A DNA stretch of 64,000 bases from JAGXLC01 sp964585385. GTDB lineage: Bacteria > Bacteroidota > Bacteroidia > Bacteroidales > UBA12077. Below, in pieces: positions 45,401-55,700 of the stretch; positions within the stretch are counted from its first letter, which is position 1; each line of letters starts with the position of its first letter. Under the pieces are notes generated by a model. That model ran no database searches. It worked only from the letters and a program-made list of their open reading frames with translations, and was not told where the DNA came from. The stretch is taken from assembly GCA_964585385.1 (NCBI GenBank), contig CAZPDP010000001.1:193293-257292 (forward strand), read 5' to 3'. Made by a program: the position numbers and the translations under genes.

Positions 45401-46339
45401 CATGGATTTATTATAGGCGGTTAATGCTTTATTATACTGGCCCTGTTTCGTATACAGGTCGCCTGTTTTCTTTAAAATTTGTGCTTTTTGATTCTGAGAA
45501 TGTTCTTGGTTATTAATGAGTTTCAGGGTTTTTTCCAGGTGATTCAGCGCATCCTTGTAATACCCGGATTCCTCAAGAGCCAGGACATAATTTCGGTGCG
45601 TTTCTATGAAACTTTGCTGAAAGGCATCATTTGAACTGATGAGGTTTACGGCTTTTCTTAGGTAATTCAGGGCATCCTGGTACTTGTTGTTATGTATTAA
45701 GGATGCTCCCAAATTATTATAAGTAAGAATCAATTGAGCGGGGTCTTTGTTTGGGTCGCTCTCAGAAAGTTCCAGTTCTTTTTTAAAATATTCAGCAGCC
45801 TCTTTATATTCTCCTGTATTTAACTTGACTTCCCCCATGTTATAATATGTGGAAGACAGTTTCACGTGATTCTCACCCAGTATATTTCTTCTTATTTCAA
45901 GGCATTTTTGAAAGTCGTTAAAAGCATACTGGTACTTCTTTTGAGCTTTATAGGCCAGTGCTCTTGTATCATATAAATTAGCATAAAGACTGTTGTTTTG
46001 ATCTATAAGTTTACTGGTAAAAGCAATAGCTTTGTTTATCAGTTCTATGGAATTATCGTACTGGCCAAGAGCATTGGCGTGATAAGTGGCTAAATCAATT
46101 GAATAAAGATAATATTCCAGGTATTGATTGTTTTTCTCTTGATTATAGAGTTCCCAGAAAAGCTCTGCTGAATTTTCAAAATATACCACGGCGCTGTCGC
46201 TCATATTCCGCTGATGGAAGGACTGACCTTTATCAAACAACCTTTTTGCCTCTGAAAGGCCGGATTGTCCAAAAATAGTGTTAGCAAAAATAAACAATAC
46301 CAAAAGTGTGTGAATACTGCGAAATATATATTTATTCAT
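42434..46339 (-). CDS. Exported TPR-CHAT protease-like protein, 1301 aa
   Basis: Signal peptide at residues 1-24 (SIHTLLVLFIFANTIFG). Residues about 30-770 form a long array of roughly 42-residue tetratricopeptide repeats of the kinesin-light-chain type (SYNNIGN.Y....Y..AL.YY..AL). A coiled-coil-like linker at about 790-960 follows. The C-terminal CHAT caspase-fold domain (about 985-1300) has its catalytic dyad intact: H1163 in LATHGF and C1210 in LSACETGLG. CHAT proteases cleave protein partners on command (family knowledge). Export is unusual for a TPR-CHAT. A dedicated promoter with the locus operator lies 112 bases upstream; the PD40/OmpA gene follows by 45 bases. Confidence 0.88.
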   Translation of the reverse strand: MNKYIFRSIHTLLVLFIFANTIFGQSGLSEAKRLFDKGQSFHQRNMSDSAVVYFENSAELFWELYNQEKNNQYLEYYLYSIDLATYHANALGQYDNSIELINKAIAFTSKLIDQNNSLYANLYDTRALAYKAQKKYQYAFNDFQKCLEIRRNILGENHVKLSSTYYNMGEVKLNTGEYKEAAEYFKKELELSESDPNKDPAQLILTYNNLGASLIHNNKYQDALNYLRKAVNLISSNDAFQQSFIETHRNYVLALEESGYYKDALNHLEKTLKLINNQEHSQNQKAQILKKTGDLYTKQGQYNKALTAYNKSMNLLSEKETETLDTRTELNNSIGKLYEYKGDYSNSYKFYKKAFQLIQRENIPSGISLITYNNLGNYWDIQGDYKKALDFFKKAVNLEKEEHGEETLNLAKSYGNLGKVYLHKGVYDEAWDYMNKSLAIYYKMYPDKNNPGLSTAYNNIGNLYNETGKYDKALEYYEKDLNLSQQFYGQDNPAVASSYNNIANVYYHKREYERALEYYNKALGIYQSSRGEEHPSMIDIYNNLGNIYEQRENFSKSLEYHTMAVKLKELVFGKEYPGLADSYNNIGNSYLSEEKYDSALVYYNRAIELNKDLYGENHVNLARSYGNLGNIYRKKEAYDTARMYYQKSVKIFRETLGTQHPETASTYNNLGHVAFDEEAYEEAVKFYQHSIIANTESYNDSSHLLSKPALSKILNQHILLEALLNKADAIVKLADKQKKRKKEESRNSALMHYELCDSLIVEIRKGTHTEKDKLAIGTQSYRVYSSAVDLCMDKVRSADNQKEKNLYLRKAFAFSEKNKSRILLQSISDAKAIQFAGIPDEMLTKEKNLKVEIAYYREKIAGSKNSEEKLSLRNKLFELKRDYESLIQSFEENYSEYYKLKHSTKNVTISQLQNNLPDKTAAISYFVGDSALTWFYISKNDFHGKKIEKPSVLTDSLEMFRYGLIYKNSSRFQKIYKEMAHKYYKELFPGEINADIENILVIPDAELNTIPYEALLTDKISQNNNDYSQFPYLVRKYQISYAYSATLYHEIFNNRKTTTEATSYDWLGMAPVFSGDQEKSLTISTDRSGKEHIKSTEAKKEAWSVDGEFISALPGTEKEIKEIFGHFKEHRKLATAKIHRTATEEYFKNTNLDQYKIIHLATHGFVNSENPDKSGIIFADGAESKEDGVLHTNEIYNLSLNTNLVNLSACETGLGKIAKGEGIVGLTRAMIYAGTENIIVSLWKVYDESTRNLMVDFYKAQIEQNDYKSFRRSLRDSKISMIENGQYAHPFYWAAFILIGK

Positions 46340-46423
46340 TGAAGCAATGATTTTGATGGGTAAATAGTTATGATTATGTCTGTATGATTACTTAAATAAT
46401 TTTCCCCTGACCCCCAACTAAAT

Positions 46424-46472
46424 CAAAGATAATATCTCGTGATAGGAATAACAATACCTGAAAACTGGTATT
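46424..46472 (-). promoter_or_regulatory. Operator-promoter A (TPR-CHAT operon)
   Basis: On the minus strand: A-tract, AATACC-N8-GGTATT (46472-46453), the last TTG being the -33 box (46454-46452), then exactly 20 bases and TATCTTTG (46431-46424), an exact TAnnTTTG box. The start of transcription would be near 46417, about 78 bases before the ATG. It is one of four matching sites. Confidence 0.75.
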
Positions 46473-46644
46473 TTTTAATGACCAGGTGCCTTTTATGTTT
46501 GTATTCTATTGAATTTTAATGAGTTGTTTCTTTGTTTAAAATGTTTTTAAATTCCTTAATCACATCAATAACCGTCAACATTTAATTGCTCCAAGGTATA
46601 TTAATAAGGAAATTTAATCATTTATTGACCTTACGTTTATTTAA

Positions 46645-46678
46645 AAGCTCCGGTGTCAGTAAAAAAACACCGGAGCTT
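46645..46678 (-). terminator. Terminator of the giant surface-protein gene
   Basis: AAGCTCCGGTGT (46645-46656) pairs perfectly over 12 bp with ACACCGGAGCTT (46667-46678). On the minus strand it stands 24 bases after the stop codon and is followed by TTTTAAATAAA. It separates the giant gene from the CHAT operon. Confidence 0.85.
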
Positions 46679-46702
46679 AAGCTAATCCAAAAAATGAGCC
46701 GG

Positions 46703-49700
46703 TTACTCAATGATCAATCGTTTCGTACTGACTTTCTTGTCAGATATTAGCCTTATGAGATAAACGCCTCTGCTGAATTCGGAAAGGTCAATTTCTTCGA
46801 TGAATTGTTTTTTCTTGTTTTTCAGTTTTTTGTTAAATATCATACTTCCATCTATTGAGATAATGCTTAATACAGATTCTTTACCGCTCATATTCGAGAA
46901 TTCTATAGTAAGTTTATCTCTTGCCGGATTAGGATAGATAAGTACCCGGGCTTTATCCTTACCTGCAAAGATTCCGGTGGATTCCTGGATGGTAATAGAA
47001 ATGGTATCGCTTGCCTGACAGGTGTTATCATCTGTTACCTGAACCCAGAACTTATGAGTTCCGACACCATAATCTGAAGCCAACACCACAAATGTTGAAC
47101 TGGTTGAATTATCCTGCCATAGGTAGCTTGAGAAGTCACCCGGATCCAGGGTAACCGATTCGTCTTCTTTAAGGGTTTTATCCCCTCCCAGGTCAACATC
47201 AGGTAGCTCATGAACAGTGACATTCACAGTATCTGCACCCTTATCGCCATCGCTGTTGGTTACGGTTACAGAATAGCTGCCGGATTGTGTGACTTCCAGG
47301 CTGTTTGTACCTGTGGTTCCATCCGACCATGTATAGGATTCCATTCCTTCAGGAAGGGTGAGGGTATAAGAATCTCCTTTACACATTTCTATATCCGTAC
47401 CCAATTCAATGGCTATATCTCCGCCAATGTAGGTTTTCTCACCTGAAGCTGTAATACCTTCTTTGGATGTGATACTGAAGGCTACATCGCCGTCTTCAAA
47501 ACCGTCATCGACAGTAAAGGCAATCTCGGTTATCAGACCTTCACCGCTAATGTTCTTGTGGTCGTTCTTCGCAAGTGCAAAATAGATGGTTTTTTTGTTC
47601 TCATCCACTTTAAAGAATTCAATCAAACTATTATCTGCTGCAGATGAGAACCATCCAGTGCCGAAATTCACCTCTATGGAGTTGTAGTCAATTTTGCTGT
47701 CATCGCCGAATATGGTTATTTCATAACCCAGACCATAGATTGAAGGATCGGTATTTTTCACCGGAGGACCAAGCTGCACTTTACCTTTTCTTCTTGTTCT
47801 TGCTTTAGCATCCTCCAGGGTAAAAGCAAGCTGCCAGTCGTCTCCTTTGTTTCCGGGCTGAGCGTAATGACTATATGCAAAGTTTTGACTTACGGCCAGC
47901 GTATCTTCAAAGTTGATAACGCCATCACCGTTACAATCCCCATGCTTGTTGTTGGTACCGTCAAGCTGGAAAGTTGACCAGTCCTGAGCGAAATGTCCAA
48001 TCCACCTGTTGCTGACACTGTCTCTGGCCGGTCCGGCCATGCCAAAGTTCAGTCCAATAGTCATAATATCATAGTGGTTAGCCTCCAGATCATTATTCGC
48101 ATCGCCGGGCCATACACAGGAGAATACACAAGGATTCTGTATGGCGTTTCCTATTCGGACCTTCCTGTAATAGGACTCCGCCACTCCTTTATTGTCATTA
48201 TATGCAGTAAGCGTTACAGCATAAATTCCAGTATCTGCGTAGGTGTGTGATGGATTTTCCTGTTCGGAGGTCACCCCGTCACCAAATTCCCATGTATACC
48301 CGTCAATGTCGCCACGGGATTCGTTATTGAAATGAGCTGTGGCTGTTTCGTTATCAGCAAAATAGGTGAAGTATGGTTTAAGGTCTTTACTGATATTACC
48401 TACGGCAATATATTTACAACGTGTTTTCTCTTCCCCGGAGTTATTACCTATAGTCAGGCAGACTTTATAATACCCGGGTTCGCTATAAGTGTATGTTGGA
48501 TGCTGATCAGTTCCAAACGGAGTAATGTCGCCAAAGTCCCAGAACCAATATGTTGGTTTTCCATAGGATTCATCTTTGAATTCTACCTTCAGACTGTTTT
48601 CCTTAACATATTGCGAGAACTTAGCGCTGAGTATGGTTGACTTGTTGCTACCTTCCACAAATACTTCTTTGTAGCGGCTGTCATAGCATCCATTAGTGCT
48701 GTCCATCACGGTGAGGTAAACATCGTAGTAACCAGCCTCTTCATAGATGTGAACAGGATTTTCTTCGTTGCTGTTGTAGCCGTCACCGAAGTCCCAGAAA
48801 ATGTCTGTATAGTCACCCAGGGCTTTGGGAGTGAAGCTCACTGTATCAGCCCTGTTATATGCATTGAACCTTGCATTGCAGATAGCTGCTGTATCTGTTG
48901 AAGATGTATCTAACACCGCAATAATCCTATTAGTTACATCGATACAACCAGCAGAAGAATCATATACTGTTAGGCTAACATCATAATAGCCCGGCTTGTC
49001 ATAAGTGTGTGATGTTTCGGCAATGTATGAGTAAGAGCCATCATCAAAATCCCATTGATACTCATCAATCTCTCCTAAAGAATTATTTGTAAAACGAATT
49101 TTTCTTTGATCAGCATAATAGCTAAATTCAGCATTACACATAGGAGTAGTGGTATCCACCACCTGTATGATCTTGCATTTCTCATCCATGCAGTTGGTAT
49201 TCTCATCGTACACCGAGAGGCATACTTCATAGAAATCCGGTTCTTCGAATGTGTGAGTTGGATTTGCAGTGTATGCATAATTACCGTCCCCAAAACTCCA
49301 GCTATAATTGGTTATGTCTCCCAACGATTTATCGGTGAGGGAGATCTTCCTGTTTTCTGCATAATAGCTGAATTCTGCGCTGCAATTGTTAAATGCTTCA
49401 TCTGTAATCTGGATTGTTCGGCAGAAATCATCCATACAATCGTTTACACTGTCATAAACAGTCAGGCAGATTTCATAGAAACCAGGACTGCTGTAGGTAT
49501 GTTTCGGATTCGCTATATATGCGTAATTGCCATCACCAAAGCTCCAGAAGTAATTGGTTATATTGCCTTCCGATTTGTTAGTGAGAACCACTTTGGCGCT
49601 GTCAATATATTTGCTGAAATTGGAGCTGCACATGACAGTTGTTGTGTCTATCGTTTGAGCCACTACGGATTTATCATCGATACAACCGCTTACCGAGTCA

Positions 49701-52700
49701 AAGACAGTCAGAGTAACTTCGTAAAAATTGGCTTTTTTGTACTTATGAACCGGGTTTTTCTCGTAAGCATAGTTGCCATCTCCGAAATTCCACATAAAGT
49801 TAGTAATCTCACCTGTTGATTTGTTGGAGAAGCTTACTGTGAGGTTTTCTGTATACTTTTTGAAATCAGCATTGCACATAATAGTTGTGGTGTCGATAAT
49901 CTGGATTACCCTGCAATATTCATCCATACATCCACTAACTGAATCGTAGACAGTGAGGCACACCTCATAAAAGTCGGATTTGGCATATTCATGATCCGGG
50001 TTGGCATTATTTGAGTAGTTGCCGTCACCGAAATCCCACATGTAGCTAGTTATGTCTCCCTTTGCCTTTTCGGAGAAGGATACTTTCTTACCGCTTACAT
50101 ATTTTGAAAAGTCGGCATTACAAGTAGCTACATCTTCTACAATTACTTCTATCACTTTGCAGTATTCATCCATACAACCACTTACTGAGTCGTATACTGT
50201 AAGGCAAACGCTGTAGAACCCAGAGCTTTCATACACATGCTCAGGATTCTCTGCAGTAGAGTAGTTGCCATCACCAAAGGACCACAAGTAGCTGGTTATA
50301 TCACCCTGTGAATTATTGGTGAAAATGGCTGTATCCGATCGAATCATTTTCTTGAACTCAGCATAACAGGTGACTGTATCTTCTACAACTATTTGGATAA
50401 CCTTACAGTATTCATCCATGCAACCGCTTGTTGAATCATAAACCGTGAGGCAAACATTATAAAATCCTGTTTGTGCATAAGTATGCTTAGGATTTTCATC
50501 TCCGGAATAGCTGCCGTCGCCAAATTCCCACATAGTATTCGTAAGATCACCCTGCGAAGTATTAGTGAAATTCACGGTGTTTTCATCAATCATATTGCTG
50601 AAGGAAGCTTTACAAATAGCAGTCTCTTCAATGACTATCTGAACGGTTTTGCAATATTCATCCATACAGCCGCTTGCTTCGTCGTAAACTGTCAGGCAAA
50701 CCTCATAATACCCGGTTTCTTCATAGGTATGGACCGGATTGGCTGAATCTGCATAGGTTCCATCTCCGAACTCCCAGAGATAGTGCGTTAAATTGCCTTC
50801 CGATTTATCGGTAAAGTTCACTTTTCCGTTTGTGGTAAAGAAGCTGAAGCTGGCGTTACAGTTCATTCCCAGACTGTCTTCAATCTCTATTGTCTCGCAA
50901 TATTCATCCATACAGCCGCTTGTTGAATCGTAGACTGTGAAACAAACATCATAGAATCCACCTTCATCAAAATAATGAGTTGGGTTTTCATCATTTGAAG
51001 ATGCTCCATCCCCAAATTCCCACATGTAGTTTGTAACAGAACCTTCCGCAAGACTGGTGAATTCAACTGTGTCTCCATAAATCATGTAAGAGAAATTCGA
51101 ATGACAAACTACCGAATCATCGAGAACTATTTGTATACTCTCGCAATGATCATCCATAGAGCCTGTAACCGAGTCGTATGCTGTCAGGCAAACATCATAA
51201 TAGTTTGATTCCTGGTAAATATGGTACGGATTTTCTAAATGAGAAGAAGTTCCGTCTCCAAAGTCCCAGTTGAAATCTGTAGGATTTCCTGTGGTCAGGT
51301 TCTGGAATACAACACTATCTTCAAACACTGTGTAGGAGTAATCCGCTATAACCTCTTCAGCCTGAATGGTAATGGTTTCGCAATATTCATCCGAACAACC
51401 ACCTGCCTGGTCTGTTATCTGCAGGCATACCTGGTAATCGCCCGGTTCTGTGTAGGTGTAGACAGGATTAGCCGAATCCGCAGTTGCCCCGTCACCAAAT
51501 TCCCACTGATAGTCCGTAATATTTCCCTGGGAACTATCGATAAAGTGGACAGTTCGGTTATCAATCATGAAATTGAAGTAAGCCACGCAAACTGCTGGTG
51601 GTGCAGAGATGGTGATTGAGTCACAGTATTCACTTATACAGCCGTTTGTAGTATCCTCTGTTGTCAGACATACATAGTAGGAACCTGCAGAGTCGTAAAC
51701 ATGAACCGGGTTTACTTCATACGAAACATTTCCATCACCAAAGTCCCATTCATAGTTGGTTATTGAACCATCGGAGAGATTCTCAAATTCAACTGTATCC
51801 CCCATAGAAGTATAAGCAAATTGTGCATCGCAGTAAGGGGGTGGAGCAGTTGTGCTCTGAACCGTTGTACAGTAAGTATCTGTGCAACCATTTATCGTGT
51901 CATGTATGGTCAGGCATACTTCAAATGTACTGTCCTGGTTGTAAATATGAACTGGATTCTGCTCACTGGAGAAGGTTCCGTCACCAAAGCTCCATTCGTA
52001 AACATCTGCATTTGTTGAGCTATCAGCAAATGAAACCGTATCGTGCGCAACTACAAAGTTGAAATAGGCCATACATTCAGGAGCCGGTCCAACGATTTCA
52101 ACAGAATCGCAGAACATATCGGTACAACCACTAACTGAATCTGTAATGGTCAGGCATACGTTATAAAAGCCAGATGAGTCAAACACATGTACAGGGTTCT
52201 CTTCTGAAGAGAAGTTGCCGTCGCCAAATTCCCAGTCGTAATTGGTTATGGAACCGCCTGAGAGGTTGGTAAATGTAACCGTGTCATTGTTTGCTGTATA
52301 AGAGAATTCAGCTGTGCAGGTAACCGGTAAAACAACTTCCACTGAGTCGCAGAACATATCGGTACAACCACTAACTGAATCTGTAATGGTCAGGCATACG
52401 TTATAAAAGCCAGATGAGTCAAACACATGTACAGGGTTCTCTTCTGAAGAGAAGTTGCCGTCGCCAAATTCCCAGTCGTAATTGGTCATTGAACCGCCTG
52501 AGAGGTTGGTAAATGTAACCGTGTCGTTGTTTGCTGTATAAGAGAATTCAGCCGTGCAGGTCACAGTATCCGGTACAGTAACTTGTATGCTATCGCAATA
52601 TGTATCAGTGAATCCATCGACTGTATCTTCCACCGTTAGACAAACCTCATAATCACCTGTTGCCTCGTAAATATGGGTTGGATTTTCTATAAATGCTGTA

Positions 52701-55700
52701 TTACCATCACCAAAGTCCCAATTATAATCGGTAACAAATCCCTGGGTTGTGTTCTGGAACTCAACAGAATCTTCGTATACAAAAGATTCGAAGCCGGCGG
52801 TAAGAGGAGCTTTTTCATATCTTGCCACACCTCCCCGGTATGAGCCTATCCAGATATTGCCTGTTTCATCGGCTAAGATGGAGTAAAAGTAATTTTGGTC
52901 AACGAGACCATCGCTTGCTGTAATGGTAGAAAACTGACTGCCATCATACTGAATCATGTAATTATAGCTCGAAAACCAAACATTGCCATAATTATCCTCA
53001 TCAATATCCTGGATATTGATGGTTGTTACGCCGGAGAGGGAGTCAGTTTTTTCCCAGGTGGTTCCGTTATACTTGTATATGCTTTGCCTTCCAAACCAAA
53101 CATTACCCTGGCTGTCTTTAAAAATTTCTGATACAGAAGTTCCATACTGTCCATTTATTGCAAATTCGGCCCAGTTGACGCCGTCATATTCAACAATACC
53201 CTGATCGGTTCCAACAAGAAGATTGCCATTGAGATTTTGTGAAATTGTGAGTACTTTCGTCCCAATTCCCATTTCTTCGTGTGAATAAACTGTAAAACTC
53301 GTACCATCGTACTTTAACACTCCATTTCCCCCATAAGAACCAAACCAGAGGTTACCTAAATCATCTTCGAATGCACATTCTTCATATACAGCCGGAATAT
53401 CAATAATTGTAAAATCAGTTCCGTCGAATTTAGTTAATTTTGGAACGTTGCAGGCGGGGAACCACAGAATGCCCTGTGAATCTTCCAACGAAGCCCAGCT
53501 ATAATTATCCGCCAGCCCTGTGGAATCTGTGTATACTGTCCAGTTATTATCTTTTAAGCGGGATATTCCATGGAAACCTGTAAACCAAATGCTACTGTCT
53601 TTCCCCTCGACCATCGAAAATATATTGTTTTCGTTAATATTGCTATTACAGGTGTTGTAATAGGTCCATTTGGGTTCAGGTGTGTAATCTCCAAAAAATG
53701 GATGATTTCTAATAGCATAATTATCCTCATTAAATCCATCAGTAGTTGAATTAACAAAAACTTCCAGTTTAGATGTACTGAAATATTCCGTTGAATAAAG
53801 ATTGGCTGTATTAGAAAGGGTATAATTTACTGTATCCCCAGGCTGAATAGTCTGTGTATAAGTCTCTGTTCCTAATGTATCGTCATTAACTACCAAAGTC
53901 AAATCGAAGTTGGAAACCGGGTTAATGGCATTATTTGTCAATTCTACTGGTATGGATTCTGTTGCACCAAGATTACATTGGTTTTCATAGTTGATGGATA
54001 ATATACCCGGGTTATAATCCGGAATACCATCATATACTTCGAAATCGTCAAAGGCAAAACCCTCATTGCAGCAATCACTATTGTTTACGAAGTAAACCCT
54101 GAACATTACGGCAGGTTCGCCGGCAAGAAAATCAATATGATGCGAAGAATTTACCCAGGCAGAATCATATCCGGCCCAGGCATGGTAAGGATAACCTATA
54201 TTAGAGAAATCATCATCGTTATACCAGTTGGTATCCTCCTGGAACTGACCGATTGTTGTCCAGTATTGTCCTGAATCCAGAGAATATTGAGCCACTGTAC
54301 CTCCCATGTCAAAGTTTACAGCGCTCTTTTTGTTTAATCCGATGAAAGGAAGTTTAACATTTGTCAGGTCGAATATTGGACTCATTACGTAAGAAAGCTC
54401 CCATGGATCAGGTTCTCCACTTAGATTAGTAACCCAGCAATTGCTGCCAGAAGCAGCCTGACTGATAGATAGTCCAAGTGTATCAACTGGTGTCCCCATT
54501 TGCCATGAGTTTCCATTGCCTTTCTCACGTGATGTCCAGTAGCCTTGTCCTGATTCAAAATCCTCAACGTACGGATAGGAAGAAATGGTTGGGAGAGAGG
54601 TGAAATCAAATGAAATCGTGTCGTTGGTTGGATCATTATCGTCTGGTACACTTACCCATGTTTTCAGGTTGTAATATCCGGGTGTATTCACATCAACTGT
54701 TTGTGTGAAGGTATATTGATAGGTGTCTCCCGGATAAATGGAATCTGCAATGGTTTCTGTGATGATGGAGCCTCCGTTGAGCTGATAAGCTATGTCAAAT
54801 CCTGCGGCAGGATTCAATCCTTTATTCTGGAGCTCAACAATAACTTCCTCATTGCTTGAAAGTCCTGTTGTTTTCGGATTTATAACCCGGTTTAAAGTCA
54901 TGTTGTGGTTGATGATATCGCTGCTTACAACTCCATCTCCGTATGCTCCAATCCATACCTTACCATCGCTGGCAGCTTTGGTCGAATAGATTCCAGGACC
55001 AGGGAGATAACCATCTTCATACGTGAATGTTTTCCAGTTACCATCAGGAGACCTGACAAATACTGCAGAATTTCCTCCAAACCAGACATTCCCAGCAGCA
55101 TCTTCTGTAATATCGTTTATAGCGCTTACATCAACCCCATTGATATCTCCATGGGCTTGCCAAGAGCCACCGTCAAAGCCGTAAATTGTATAGTTGTCAG
55201 CATACCATACAATTCCATGGCTATCTGTAAATATTTCGCTGATGTACATTTCATAGTTGCCTTCTACATCTATTTCTTCATAAACGCTGCCATCGAAGCT
55301 AACCACTCCAGCATCTGTAGCAAACAGCATGGAGCTGTCTATATTCTGATTGATGGAAAGCACCTTGCTGCCAATACCAAGTTGATCATGCCCAATGACA
55401 GTGAATGTTGAACCATCGTATTTTAGTACACCATTACCATCGTAAGAACCAAACCATAAATTGCCTGCATGATCCTTGTAAGCGCACTCTTCGAATACCG
55501 CGGGTATATCGATATTGCTGAAACCGGAACCATCAAAAACCGTAATTTTGGGTTCATTGGCTGCCGGGAACCAAAGATCCCCATTTTCTGCCTTTGTTCC
55601 AGCCCAGCTATAGTTGGCTGCAAGCCCGTCGTCCGTGGTATAAGTAGTCCAGGTCGAACCATCAAATTTGCTCATGCCATTGAAGCCTGTAAACCAAACA

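Larger units (their letters stand above)
46340..46702. other. Intergenic region with terminator and operator-promoter
   Basis: This 363-base gap between the giant gene and the CHAT gene holds, from right to left on the minus strand, the terminator of the giant gene (46645-46678), then the inverted-repeat operator (46453-46472) and promoter boxes (46424-46454) of the CHAT gene. The rest is AT-rich with no ORF. Confidence 0.7.

Noticed and set aside
48140..52810. Regular 246-base repeat as a possible CRISPR or satellite
   Set aside because: The unit is in frame, encodes a PKD domain, and has no short identical repeat with unique spacers.
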